Of a stretch of DNA of 64,000 nt, positions 26,348 to 35,119 are shown one piece after another. Position numbers and translations under genes: made by a program. How positions within the stretch are numbered: the first letter of the stretch is position 1; each line of letters starts with the position of its first letter. The notes under the pieces are model-generated. The model was not told where the DNA came from and ran no database searches. It saw nothing but the letters and a program-made list of their open reading frames with translations. Source of the DNA: DASUPK01 sp963744105 (GTDB lineage Bacteria; Actinomycetota; Thermoleophilia; Solirubrobacterales; 70-9); assembly GCA_963744105.1 (NCBI GenBank), contig CAVUSJ010000001.1, positions 1-64,000 of the forward strand, written 5' to 3'.

Positions 26348-26983
26348 CTACTTCGCAGGCTGCTCGAAGCTCTCCCTCAGCAGTGTGGAGACGACGAAGG
26401 CGGCGACCCGCTCGGACATTGCATCCGGGTCGACCGTCCGTTCGAAGGCGAGGCCGTTGATCACGCCGCTGAGCGCCGCCGCCAGTTCCTCCGCCGGGTA
26501 GCGGAGCTTCAACCCGCGTTCGGCGGCGACCTGCGCCAGGGGTGCGGCGATCGCCTTGCGGGCTGCCGCCCGCCGTGCCTCGAACTCGGAGCGCAGCTCG
26601 GCGTTCCTCACGCCGTACGACCAGAACTCGTAGAAGAGCAGGGGCCACTCTTCGTTCTCCTCGGTGAAGGAGCGGAACCAGGAGGCGATCGCCCTCTCGA
26701 GCCGCCGCCCGTCGGCCCAGGGATCCTCGGGGGCGAGGTCCGCGATCGCCTGAGCCTGTTCGGCCCGGCCGGCCACCTGCCGGTCGGCGAGGGCGAGGAA
26801 GAGATCCTCCTTGCCGGAGAAGTTGGAGTAGACCGCCCCCGTCGAGTTCCCCGCCTCGCGCGCCACCTCGGCGAGCGTCGCGGCGTGGTAGCCGCGGCGT
26901 GCGAACACGCGGGCGGCCGCGTCGACCAGGCGCTCGCGGGTCTGGACCTGCTGCTCGGCTCGGGTGGCGGGGGGAGTTGACAT
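26348..26983 (-). CDS. TetR-family transcriptional regulator
   Basis: A 211-aa repressor. The N-terminal helix-turn-helix is evident (RERLVDAAARVFARRGYHAATLAEVAREAGNSTGAVYSNFSGKEDL, residues about 17-60), followed by a ligand-binding helical domain with the FRSFTEENEEW and FYEFWSYGVRN segments common to TetR C-terminal domains. Its start codon overlaps the -35 box of the divergent gene at 27064, and a pair of palindromes lies 17-48 bp away. It very probably represses that gene and itself. The effector is unknown. Confidence 0.92.
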   Translation of the reverse strand: MSTPPATRAEQQVQTRERLVDAAARVFARRGYHAATLAEVAREAGNSTGAVYSNFSGKEDLFLALADRQVAGRAEQAQAIADLAPEDPWADGRRLERAIASWFRSFTEENEEWPLLFYEFWSYGVRNAELRSEFEARRAAARKAIAAPLAQVAAERGLKLRYPAEELAAALSGVINGLAFERTVDPDAMSERVAAFVVSTLLRESFEQPAK

Positions 26984-27005
26984 CGGCGATCGACTTCAGA
27001 TAACG
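26977..27005 (+). promoter_or_regulatory. Promoter for the secreted protein gene at 27064
   Basis: A perfect -35 box TTGACA (26977-26982), a 17-bp spacer and a -10 region ATAACG (27000-27005). The -35 overlaps the start codon of the divergent TetR gene, and the -10 lies inside the first operator palindrome. Confidence 0.6.
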
Positions 27006-27031
27006 TCCGTTATTCAGATAATAGCTGTTAT
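27000..27031. promoter_or_regulatory. Tandem TetR-type operators
   Basis: A perfect 14-bp palindrome ATAACGTCCGTTAT (27000-27013) is followed 18 bp later, start to start, by the related ATAATAGCTGTTAT (27018-27031). Each is flanked by CAG. The position over the -10 and transcription start, between a TetR gene and its divergent neighbour, fits repression of both directions. Confidence 0.7.
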
Positions 27032-27063
27032 CCAGATTGCGGGAAGCAAGGAAGCGAGGAGAG

Positions 27064-28557
27064 ATGGGCAAGGCGAGGTTCGGTCGCGGGGGGCTGGTCG
27101 GGATGATGAGCGCGGCGGCGGCGGGGCTGACCCTCGTCCTCGCCGCGAGCGCCGGCGCCCAGTCGCCCGGCACCCCGCCGGTCCCGATCGGCAGCACGCC
27201 GACCACGGCTCCCGCCTTCATCGGAAAGGCCGCGAAGCCCAATCCGATCGCCCGCGGCTTCGCGATTCCGCGCGATCCCTTCCTCGCCCCCAACAACCGC
27301 AGCAACTTGCACGTCGACGCGTACCAGTCGGACGCCTACAACCTCCCGGGCCCCCGGGGCCGCAACCTCGGCATCACCTCGACGCTCTTCACCCGGCTCT
27401 GCGGCTCGCTCACCTTCGACTCGCAGGGGCGGATCCTGACCGTCTGCATCAACTTCTCCGGGCCCGTTCTCGTGATGATGGATCCGACCTCGCTGCAGAC
27501 GCTTGCCACCTTCCCTCTGCCGGGACCGCAGAGCTCGAGTGGCGACCCGTTCCTGCACGTCAGCGGAGGCGGCTACTTCTACCTCGACAACAAGGACCGC
27601 GTCGTCGTCCCGACCAACACCCGACACGTCTTCGTGATCGCCGAGGGAGGGCCCTCCGGCTTCCAGCAGGTTGCCGACTACGACCTCACTGGGGTAGTTC
27701 CGGCCGGGGTGGGAGTGCTCTCCGACATGCCCGACTGGAAGGGCCACATCTGGTTTGCGGCCGAGAACGGGACCGTGGGCTGGATCGATCGCCGCAGCGG
27801 GGCGATCCACGCCCGAAATCTGAACGAGCAGATCGCCAACTCGCTGGCCGCCGACGAGACCGGCGGCGTCTACATCGTCACCACCAGGGCGCTCTACCGG
27901 CTGCGGGCCGCCGGTGGGAAGGTCAAGGTGATCTGGCGCAGCAAGTACCCGAACTCCGGGGTGATGAAGCCGGGGCAGCTCTCCGCCGGCTCCGGTACGA
28001 CGCCGACCCTCGTCGGCAAGAACGAAGTCGCGATCACGGACAACGCGAAGCGCATGCACGTGCTCGTCTACACCCGCGGGCGGAAGGGTGGAGGCAGGGA
28101 GATCTGCCGGCGCGGCGTGTTCCGGGCGGGCACCAGTGACGATGAGAATTCCCTGGTCTCCTTCGGCAAGGCGCTGATCGCCGAGAACAACTACGGCTAC
28201 ACCGAGCAGTCGATGGAGGCGGGCGCGCTGACGGCGCCCGGAGTCACCCGGATAGACGTGAAGAATGGGCATTGCCGAACGACCTGGACGAGTCAGGAGC
28301 GCGTGCCCTCGGTCGTCTCCAAGGCCTCGCTGAAGAGCGGCCTGCTCTACACCTACACGCGGCCGCCCACCGCCGACGGCAGCCAGGCCTGGTACTTCAC
28401 GGCGATCGACCTCCGCACCGGCAAGACGGTCTACAGCCGGCTGACAGGAGCGGGCACCCTCTTCAACAATCACTACGCGCCGGTCACGATCGGCCGCGGC
28501 GGGGTGGCCTACGTCGGCGTTCTGGGCGGTCTGCTCCGCGTCGCGGATACGGGCTGA
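27064..28557 (+). CDS. Secreted beta-propeller-like protein
   Basis: A 497-aa protein. ATG 27064 follows a GAGGAGAG ribosome site. The first 32 residues are a clear signal peptide ending at AGAQS. The body has repeated short beta motifs (LTFDSQGRILTVCINF, HIWFAAENGTVGWIDRRSG, GGVYIVTTRALYRL) in the style of a propeller, and about six Cys. No catalytic motif is recognised. It is the likely target of the divergent TetR regulator through the overlapping operators. It may be a sensor or binding protein for the TetR inducer. That role is a guess. Confidence 0.65.
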   Translation: MGKARFGRGGLVGMMSAAAAGLTLVLAASAGAQSPGTPPVPIGSTPTTAPAFIGKAAKPNPIARGFAIPRDPFLAPNNRSNLHVDAYQSDAYNLPGPRGRNLGITSTLFTRLCGSLTFDSQGRILTVCINFSGPVLVMMDPTSLQTLATFPLPGPQSSSGDPFLHVSGGGYFYLDNKDRVVVPTNTRHVFVIAEGGPSGFQQVADYDLTGVVPAGVGVLSDMPDWKGHIWFAAENGTVGWIDRRSGAIHARNLNEQIANSLAADETGGVYIVTTRALYRLRAAGGKVKVIWRSKYPNSGVMKPGQLSAGSGTTPTLVGKNEVAITDNAKRMHVLVYTRGRKGGGREICRRGVFRAGTSDDENSLVSFGKALIAENNYGYTEQSMEAGALTAPGVTRIDVKNGHCRTTWTSQERVPSVVSKASLKSGLLYTYTRPPTADGSQAWYFTAIDLRTGKTVYSRLTGAGTLFNNHYAPVTIGRGGVAYVGVLGGLLRVADTG

Positions 28558-28659
28558 CCCGAGTCCCAATCCCGGTGGTTTGCACGGATGGAAGGCCCCC
28601 GCGGGGGGTCAAGACTGGAGATGCAAGGAAAAGTCACGACTCAAGGAATGGAGGTCACG

Positions 28660-29010
28660 ATGGCCACGCAGACCGAAGAGCAAACGGTCGTAACCTATCT
28701 CGAGCATGCGGTCGAGGACCTGAATCAGGCCCGCCAGCAGGCCGGCGAGGAGATGCGCAGCGCCATCGACTCAGCGCTGAGCCGCTCTCGTGAGGCATTG
28801 GATGACCTGAGGACGGACACGAAGGAGCGCACCGTGCGGCTCCGGGACCGCGCTGAGGAACGCGCCGGCGAGTGGCAGCACACCCTCGAGGACGCGACCG
28901 AGGACATGCGGCGCGAGCTCGGCGTCCGGGCGGTTCACGCCCAGCGCACCAAGGACGCGCTCGACGCGATGGCCGAGGAGATCAAGCAGCAGAAGAAGCA
29001 CCTCGGCTGA
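28660..29010 (+). CDS. Coiled-coil protein of unknown function
   Basis: A 116-aa protein starting at the ATG 6 nt after a GGAGGT ribosome site. An in-frame ATG further upstream lacks such a site. Almost the whole chain is predicted helical with heptads (AVEDLNQARQQAGEEMRSAID, RSREALDDLRTDTKERTVRL) and many charged residues, as in apolipoprotein-like or phasin-like coiled coils. It precedes the response-regulator gene by 29 bp and may share its transcript. No family recognised. Confidence 0.6.
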   Translation: MATQTEEQTVVTYLEHAVEDLNQARQQAGEEMRSAIDSALSRSREALDDLRTDTKERTVRLRDRAEERAGEWQHTLEDATEDMRRELGVRAVHAQRTKDALDAMAEEIKQQKKHLG

Positions 29011-29039
29011 AACGGACCGATAGCGTGCCGCTGAGCGCA

Positions 29040-29702
29040 ATGGCGACTGAAACGACCGACGGCGCCAGCCGTACAGACGGAATCAGCATCATCCTCGCGG
29101 ACGATCATGAGATTGTCCGCGACGGCTTGCGCCGGATCGTCGAGGCCGAGGGCGACATGGAGGTCGTGGCCGAGGCGGGTGACGCCGAGACCGCGCGCCG
29201 TCGCGCCTCGGGCCTGAAGCCGACCGTCCTGGTGCTCGATCTGAACATGCCGGGCGAGCCGAGCCTCGCATCGATTCCCATGGTCCACGAGAGCTCGCCG
29301 GACACGGCGGTGGTCGTGCTCACGATGCAGGACGACCCCGCCTTCGCCAAGGAGGCGTTCCGCCTCGGGGCCAAGGCCTTCGTGGTGAAGCACGCGGCCG
29401 GCGCCGAGCTGGTCGACGCGATTCGCGCGGCCGCGAGGGGCGAGACCTACATCAACCCTCAGCTGGGCGCGCGGCTGGCGGCGTCGCCGGAGGGCCCGCC
29501 CGGCGGTTTGACCCCACGGGAGATCGACGTGCTCAGGCTGGTCGCGGCCGGGCACACGAACCCCGAGATCGCCGAGAAGCTCGTGATCTCGATCCGCACG
29601 GTCGAGACCCACCGCGCGGCAATCCACCGCAAGCTCAACACCAACAGCCGGGCCGAGGTCGTCACCTTCGCCCGCGAGCACGGGCTGCTCGAAGAGGGCT
29701 AG
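29040..29702 (+). CDS. NarL/FixJ-type response regulator
   Basis: A 220-aa regulator. The receiver domain has the acidic pair ADDHEIVRDGL, phospho-Asp in LVLDLNMPGEP, Thr in VLTMQDD and Lys in FVVKHA. The C-terminal LuxR-type helix-turn-helix is LTPREIDVLRLVAAGHTNPEIAEKLVISIRTVETHRAAIHRKL. A GTG five codons upstream (29025) is an alternative start. Its stop shares CTAG with the stop of the convergent GAF-GAF histidine kinase. It is probably the cognate partner of that kinase, because HisKA_3 kinases signal to NarL-type regulators. Confidence 0.94.
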   Translation: MATETTDGASRTDGISIILADDHEIVRDGLRRIVEAEGDMEVVAEAGDAETARRRASGLKPTVLVLDLNMPGEPSLASIPMVHESSPDTAVVVLTMQDDPAFAKEAFRLGAKAFVVKHAAGAELVDAIRAAARGETYINPQLGARLAASPEGPPGGLTPREIDVLRLVAAGHTNPEIAEKLVISIRTVETHRAAIHRKLNTNSRAEVVTFAREHGLLEEG

Positions 29703-31393
29703 TTCGCGTGGTGCCGCTCGGGCTGTTCCGAGCGGCCGTCCGGGCTCGGCCGGGAGAAGCGTCCCCGGCCGCCTCCCGGTCGCTTCAGCGGGAGCTCGGA
29801 TCGCACCTCGGTTCCCTTTCCGGGCTCCGATTCGATGTGGAGAGTGCCACCGGCGAGTGAGACCCGCTCCTGCATTCCGACCAGCCCGAAGCTTCTCTCG
29901 GCGTTGACCGGATCGAAGCCGTTGCCGTCATCCGTCACGTTGATCTCGATGCACTGGTCGCGCCGGCTGACGGTGACCGAGATCCGCTGCGGGCTCCCGT
30001 GCTTGATCGCGTTGTTGGCCGCCTCCTGCACGAGTCTGTAGATCGTCGCCTCGAGATCGAGCGGAAGGCGGCTCGGCTCGTCCGCGTCCTCGCCGCCGAT
30101 GTCGACGTCCACGTTGATGTCGACTCCGAACCGCTCGCTCGAGCGGCGCGCGAGCGAATCGATCGCGGGCCCCACTCCCAGCTCGTCGAGGACCGATGGG
30201 CGCAGCTCGGTGATGATCCCCTGGAGGTTCCGGATTCCACGATCGACGTGGTCGACGGCGATCTGCCGCGACTCGGGAGAGAGCTCCCCGCCACCGGACG
30301 CGTCCAGCAGCACCCTCAGGGCCCCCAGCTCCTGAAGCGTCTCGTCGTGCAGCTCCCGCGCCCAACGGTGGCGCTCGCGCTCGGAGGCCTCGAGCGACAT
30401 CTGCAGCTTCTCGGCCTCCACCGCCTGAACGGTCGCGATGGTCGTGGCAGCACTGGCAGCGAACGACTCGAAGACGTGCTCGTCGTCCGCGTCGAAGCCT
30501 TCACCGCCGAGATGACCGATTGCCACCAGCCGGCCTCTGGGCCGGTCCCGGAAGTCAAGCGTCGCGACCAGCGTGGGCAGCCCTCGCAGCTCCGGTGCCT
30601 CCGCCTGCAGGTCGTTCAGCCACGTCTCGCCGTCCTTGAGCCGCCGTCCTTCGAGATCCCCGTGCTCGCCCCCGGCCGCTGCAACCTCGAGGCTGGTGCC
30701 GTCCGAGAGCAGCAAAAGCGCCTGCTTCGCCCCGACCACACCGCGGCCGCGCTTGACGATCAGCTCGAGCAGCTCGTCGAGCTCGATCCCGCTGGAGACG
30801 GTTCGCGCGATGTCGGAGCTCGCCTCCAGGCCGCGCAGCGCCTTCTCCAGCTCCTCACGGCGGCGGTCCAGGCCCTCGTAGAGGCGGGCGTTCTCGATCG
30901 CCACCCCCGCCCAGGCCGCGAGGACGATGACGACCTGCTCATCGGTTTCGTCGAATTCGGCGCCGCCCTCCTTCTCCGTCAGATAGAGGTTGCCCCAGGC
31001 CTCTCCTCGCACGAGCAGCGGCGTTCCCAGGAATGTCTTCATCTCAGGGTGGTTGGGAGGGAAGCCGTAGGAGCGGGCGTGGGTGTTGACGTCGGCCAGC
31101 CGGAGCGGACGGGGGTTCCGGATCAGCTCGCCCAGCACGCCGCGTCCGCGTGGCAGCGGGCCGATCTCGCGCCGGGTCTGCTCGTCGATCCCCGAATGCA
31201 AGAAGCGCTCGAGGCCCGTCTTGTCGGTGTTCAGGATCCCGAGGGCGGCGTACGCGGCGCCGGTCAGGTCGCGCGCAGCCTCGGTCACCCTCCGAAGCAG
31301 TGTCTCCAGGTCGAGCTCGGACACGATCGTCCTGCCGACCTCGAGCAGCTGTTCGAGGCGCTCATCCGTGAGCTTGTGATGGTCTGACGCCAA
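29699..31393 (-). CDS. GAF-GAF sensor histidine kinase (HisKA_3/HATPase, DevS-like)
   Basis: A 564-aa cytosolic kinase. GAF-A (about 15-175) carries the RLADVNTHARSYGFPPNHPEMKTFLG and GNLYLTEK segments seen in DevS/DosT-type heme sensors. GAF-B spans about 190-330. The HisKA_3 box is RHRWARELHDETLQELGALR (phospho-His near 350) and the ATPase domain has the N-box QEAANNAIKH and G-box VTDDGNGF. The C-terminus is a basic Gly/Arg tail. It has no TM segment. Gas or redox sensing is possible by analogy, but the heme ligand cannot be confirmed here. Confidence 0.92.
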   Translation of the reverse strand: MASDHHKLTDERLEQLLEVGRTIVSELDLETLLRRVTEAARDLTGAAYAALGILNTDKTGLERFLHSGIDEQTRREIGPLPRGRGVLGELIRNPRPLRLADVNTHARSYGFPPNHPEMKTFLGTPLLVRGEAWGNLYLTEKEGGAEFDETDEQVVIVLAAWAGVAIENARLYEGLDRRREELEKALRGLEASSDIARTVSSGIELDELLELIVKRGRGVVGAKQALLLLSDGTSLEVAAAGGEHGDLEGRRLKDGETWLNDLQAEAPELRGLPTLVATLDFRDRPRGRLVAIGHLGGEGFDADDEHVFESFAASAATTIATVQAVEAEKLQMSLEASERERHRWARELHDETLQELGALRVLLDASGGGELSPESRQIAVDHVDRGIRNLQGIITELRPSVLDELGVGPAIDSLARRSSERFGVDINVDVDIGGEDADEPSRLPLDLEATIYRLVQEAANNAIKHGSPQRISVTVSRRDQCIEINVTDDGNGFDPVNAERSFGLVGMQERVSLAGGTLHIESEPGKGTEVRSELPLKRPGGGRGRFSRPSPDGRSEQPERHHAN

Positions 31394-31499
31394 CCTGTCT
31401 CCTGTTCGGCCCCCTACGGAGAACTAGGTGGAGAGTACCTACACAGGACCGGTCGTAGGCGCTGATGGAGGAAATCGATCCCCAGGCTACGGTGACCGC

Positions 31500-31718
31500 A
31501 TGGCAATCGTCACCGAAGCCGCAACGGGACGTATCTCCACCAGTGCGCTGGAGCCCGATGTCTACCTGACCGACGGGCTGCGACTGTTCCGGGTGGTGCG
31601 AGGCTTCGCCTGGCCGGCCCACGAGAGCAAGGCGGTTCTCGAGGACTGCCGCACGCTCGAGGAGCGCGCCTACTCGCCGGACGAGCTCTGGACGATGGGC
31701 CTCGCCCTCGTCGGCTGA
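31500..31718 (+). CDS. Small hypothetical protein (72 aa)
   Basis: An ATG at 31500 opens a 72-codon frame between the kinase and the cyclase. The product is acidic with aromatic residues (VYLTDGLRLFRVVRGFAW, TLEERAYSPDELWTMGLALVG) and shows coding-like third-position GC. No family recognised. The upstream region also holds the kinase promoter in the other direction. Confidence 0.5.
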   Translation: MAIVTEAATGRISTSALEPDVYLTDGLRLFRVVRGFAWPAHESKAVLEDCRTLEERAYSPDELWTMGLALVG

Positions 31719-31810
31719 GCCGCCTCGTGCCTCACCACTAGTTGGGATCTTCCCGCGTGTGGGCGGCTTCATTCCTCAACTTCTGGGGACCAGGGACCGA
31801 AGAGATCGAG

Positions 31811-33301
31811 GTGAGCTCAAAGGCCCTCCAGCGGGGGATCGTGATCGCGATGGTCCTCGCGACGGTCGGTGGCGCCCTGGCGGCGTACTTCGTCTCCCGG
31901 AACAACCTCGACTCCACGCGCACCGACCGGATCGACACCGCCCAGCAGCGGATTTCCGACGCCCTCCGCAGGCGCGCCTATTACCTGCAGGACATCGGGG
32001 ACATGGTTGGCGTCCATGACGACGCCGACTACCCGGAGTTCTCCCGCTGGGCGCACGTCCGCGGGCGAAACGAGGGGGCGATCGTCAGCGTCGAGTGGGT
32101 TCGCCACTCGCCGAGCGGCAAGCTGGTCCCGCCGCACGACATCGGGCCGCACCCGATGCTGGTCGCCCCGGCGGATCCCGGAAACGCATCGCTGGCCCAG
32201 GCCGTAACCCAGCCGGCCGCGGCCCCGCCCCTGCGGCTCGCGTCGGTGCGCAAGCAGATCGCCATCTCGCAGCCCATCAAGCTCGCCAATGGCGATGCAG
32301 GCTTCTACATGAGCGTGCCCGTGGTTTCGCATCGCTACAGCGGCGAGATCTCGAGCCTCGAGTCCCAGAGCGCGATCGTCGGGCTCATCGACGCTCAGCA
32401 GCTGGTCGGCGAGGCGCTCCCCGCCTCGGCGCATCCGACGCCCCTGCAGCTGCGCGATCAGGTGACGCCCCTCGCGACGATCGGCTCCGGCCTCGACAAC
32501 GCGGTCAGGGCGGCGATCGCCACGCCGGGACGCGCCTGGACGGTCAGCGTGGCCGGCGGCTCGCTGACCACGACCGAGGAGCTCCTTCCCTGGCTGATCC
32601 TGCTGATCGGCGGGGCGCTCACCGTCACCGTCGCGCTCATGCTTCGCACCCTGGCTCGCAGGCGAGACGCCGCTCTCGAGCTGGCCTCGCAGCGGTCCAC
32701 CGAGCTCGCCGCCTCCCTCGAGCGAGTCGAGCGGGCGAACCGGGAGCTGGAGCGGGCCCGCGCGGACGCCGTGCGGCTCTCCCGCGAGGACCCGGTGACC
32801 GGGATCTTCAATCGCCGTCACCTCGGTGAGGTCCTCGCGCGGGAGCTGAGCGACCCGAAGAACGCCGGGATCCCGGCCGTGCTCCTGCTCGACCTCGATC
32901 ACTTCAAGCAGGTGAACGACGAGCACGGCCATCTGATGGGCGACGCCGTCCTGCAGACGGTGACCGACCGGATCGCGTCGGTGCTGCGGTCCGACGACTG
33001 CCTGGCCCGCTGGGGCGGCGAGGAGTTCGCTGTGCTGGCGCCGGACATCGACCGCGAGGGCGTGCTCGCCCTGGCGGAGCGGGCCCGGGAGGCGCTGGCG
33101 GAGGAGCCGGTCCGGGTCGGCGACGTCTCGATCGATCTCACCCTCTCGGTCGGCGCCGCGCTCGCCGAGGGCGGCAACCGCACCCCCGACTCCCTCGTCC
33201 ACGCGGCCGATCAGGCGCTCTACGAGGCGAAGGACGCCGGGCGGAACTGCGTGCGGATCCAGGAGCCGGGCGGGACGCCGAGCGGCGTCAGCGCACCGTG
33301 A
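31811..33301 (+). CDS. Diguanylate cyclase with extracytoplasmic CHASE-like sensor
   Basis: About 496 aa from the GTG at 31811. A TTG at 31742 would add 23 residues. TM1 (about 10-30) and TM2 (about 255-277) enclose a CHASE-like sensor domain with YPEFSRWAHVRGRNEGAIVSVEWV. A coiled coil (about 285-325) leads to a GGDEF domain with LDLDHFKQVNDEHGHLMGD and the active-site loop RWGGEEF, a catalytically competent signature. It makes the second messenger c-di-GMP. The last 14 bp overlap the convergent lysozyme gene. Confidence 0.92.
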   Translation: MSSKALQRGIVIAMVLATVGGALAAYFVSRNNLDSTRTDRIDTAQQRISDALRRRAYYLQDIGDMVGVHDDADYPEFSRWAHVRGRNEGAIVSVEWVRHSPSGKLVPPHDIGPHPMLVAPADPGNASLAQAVTQPAAAPPLRLASVRKQIAISQPIKLANGDAGFYMSVPVVSHRYSGEISSLESQSAIVGLIDAQQLVGEALPASAHPTPLQLRDQVTPLATIGSGLDNAVRAAIATPGRAWTVSVAGGSLTTTEELLPWLILLIGGALTVTVALMLRTLARRRDAALELASQRSTELAASLERVERANRELERARADAVRLSREDPVTGIFNRRHLGEVLARELSDPKNAGIPAVLLLDLDHFKQVNDEHGHLMGDAVLQTVTDRIASVLRSDDCLARWGGEEFAVLAPDIDREGVLALAERAREALAEEPVRVGDVSIDLTLSVGAALAEGGNRTPDSLVHAADQALYEAKDAGRNCVRIQEPGGTPSGVSAP

Positions 33302-34043
33302 TCTTGGCGAGGCCCTTGCCGAGCCGGTCCTGATCGACCTTCCCCGAGATGCCGGGAACGGTCCCCGAGCTGGAGTACTGCCAGACCGAATAGCCGCGGC
33401 CGGCCCAGTTCGAGGCGGGGACCGAGGGCCGCGAGACTCCCCATTCGGCGACCCAGAGCGGGTACTTCGCCTTGGCGAACTCGAGCGTGTTGCCGGTGGC
33501 GACCCAGCTGGAGGCGTTCGTGTAGATCATCGGCTTGCGGCCGAGCCGTTTGCTCACCTTCTTCACCCAGACCCTGATCCAGGTGCGAAGCGATGCCGCG
33601 GTCATGCCGCTGAAGGGCGTCTCGACGTCCAGCACCGGAACGAGCTCACCGCGCTGAAGCGAGCCGACCGCCGTCAGGAAGACGTTGGCCTCGGCAATCG
33701 CGTCGGCGCGAGCATCCGTGGCGGTGCCGCCCGCGGCAAAGGCGCGGTGGTAGGCGCCGACCCGGATGCCGTTGGCCTCGGCCGCGACCCGGTTCGTCGC
33801 GAAGTACGGATCGGCTCCGCACTGAGCCGGCTTCACCGTGCAGTCCGCGCCGCTGCCGCGGCTTGCCTGGACGAAGGCGAACCTGATGCCTCCGGTCGCC
33901 GCGACCGTGGGCCAGTCGATCGGGCCCTGGAAGCGCGAGACGTCGATGCCCATGGCCCTGGTGCCCGCGGTCGCGGAGGCGGGCACCAGGAGAGCCAGGG
34001 CGGCGACGGCGATCGCCGCAAATCTCGGTCGGGCAGACGGCAT
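33288..34043 (-). CDS. Secreted GH25-type lysozyme
   Basis: A 251-aa protein. ATG 34043 gives a clean signal peptide ending at SATAG. An ATG five codons upstream (34058) is also possible. The glycoside hydrolase 25 pattern is clear: GIDVSRFQGPIDW, FAFVQASRG, VPVLDVETPF (catalytic Asp/Glu), and the closing WQYSSSGTVPGISGKVDQDR. It hydrolyses the MurNAc-GlcNAc bond of peptidoglycan and probably acts on the cell's own wall or on competitors. Its 3' end overlaps the cyclase gene by 14 bp. Confidence 0.93.
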   Translation of the reverse strand: MPSARPRFAAIAVAALALLVPASATAGTRAMGIDVSRFQGPIDWPTVAATGGIRFAFVQASRGSGADCTVKPAQCGADPYFATNRVAAEANGIRVGAYHRAFAAGGTATDARADAIAEANVFLTAVGSLQRGELVPVLDVETPFSGMTAASLRTWIRVWVKKVSKRLGRKPMIYTNASSWVATGNTLEFAKAKYPLWVAEWGVSRPSVPASNWAGRGYSVWQYSSSGTVPGISGKVDQDRLGKGLAKITVR

Positions 34044-34147
34044 GTCTGGATTCTGCAACCCCTCCCGGAGGCGATCGGAGCGCGCGCTGTCACCGAAGTA
34101 CGCGAGTCACCGAGTCAAACCTCGGTCGACCGGGTAAAGAAACGCTG

Positions 34148-35119
34148 ATGCAGTACGAAGGGGATGCGTCCGCCCCCGATATCGGGTTCGTCCACTCGGC
34201 CCTCGTCTACGGGTCCGATGACGCCTTCATGCAGTTCGCCCTGCCGTTCGTCGAGCAGGGGGTCGAAGCCGGCGAATCCATGCTGATTGCGGTCGGGGGC
34301 GGGAACATCGAGAACCTCAGGGGTGCGCTCGGCGAAGAGCCGGACGGAGTCATGCTGCTCTCGACTGAGGAGTGGTACGGGACCTCCGCCGGGTCGCGCG
34401 ACAAGCTTGCTCACTGGATCGCGGACGAGGCGGGTGGCCGCCGTGTCCGCATGCTCGCGGAGCCGCCCTGGGCGATCGGGAACGAGGCGCAGGTGCGCGA
34501 CTGGGCGAGGCACGAGTCCGTGACCAACGTCGTCTTTGCCGACGTCGCGGGCGAGTTCGTCTGTGCCTACGACGAACGTGACCTGCCCGAAGAGATCCTG
34601 GAACACGCGCGGCGCACGCATCCGACGATCGCCGGCCCGGCCGGTCCTCGCCCGAGTGAGGGATACGAGGAGCCCCACGAGTTCTGCGGTCGCCTCAACG
34701 CCCGGGTCGAGCGGCCCGAGGGTGAGCCGGCCGTCGAGCTCGCCTTCAACCTCGCCGACCTGCGAGGTGTTCGCCACCTCGTGACCTCAATGGCCGTGGC
34801 ATGTGGCCTGTCCGGGTCACGGGCGGACGAGCTTGCGCTCGCGGTCAACGAGATCGCGAGCAACGCGGTGGTTCACGGCGGTCTGCCGGCCACGCTCCGG
34901 ATCTGGAAGGGCCACGGGGAGCTGATCTGCGAGGTGAGCGATGTCGGGGAGGGAATCCAGGACGAGCTCGCCGGCCAGCTCACTCCGCCATCCGACAGCA
35001 TCGGGGGCCGGGGGATCTGGCTGGCGCGGATGCTCTGCGATGCGGTCGAGATCCGAAACGGCACGGGCTGCACGGTTTCGATCCACGCGACCGCACCGGA
35101 CTTCGCAATCTCCTGCTAG
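34148..35119 (+). CDS. MEDS-domain protein with HATPase (anti-sigma kinase-like)
   Basis: A 323-aa protein. Residues about 10-165 match the MEDS (DcmR-sensory) domain: HSALVYGSDDAFMQFALPFVEQGVEAGESMLIAV and the later DERDLPEEILEHARRTHP. Residues about 195-320 form a GHKL ATPase of the RsbW type with AVNEIASNAVVHGG (N-box), VSDVGEGI and GGRGIWLARMLCD. Such fusions regulate sigma factors or anti-anti-sigma proteins. No partner gene is adjacent. The stop shares CTAG with the convergent oxidase gene. Confidence 0.88.
   Translation: MQYEGDASAPDIGFVHSALVYGSDDAFMQFALPFVEQGVEAGESMLIAVGGGNIENLRGALGEEPDGVMLLSTEEWYGTSAGSRDKLAHWIADEAGGRRVRMLAEPPWAIGNEAQVRDWARHESVTNVVFADVAGEFVCAYDERDLPEEILEHARRTHPTIAGPAGPRPSEGYEEPHEFCGRLNARVERPEGEPAVELAFNLADLRGVRHLVTSMAVACGLSGSRADELALAVNEIASNAVVHGGLPATLRIWKGHGELICEVSDVGEGIQDELAGQLTPPSDSIGGRGIWLARMLCDAVEIRNGTGCTVSIHATAPDFAISC

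Noticed and set aside
26127..27305. 392-codon leftward frame across the TetR gene
   Set aside because: It overlaps the TetR coding region in another frame and crosses the operator region. Its product is Arg/Gly/Pro noise.
27028..28569. 513-codon frame antisense to the secreted protein gene
   Set aside because: Low-complexity Arg/Gly/Asp-rich product without motifs. The sense frame has signal peptide and ribosome site.
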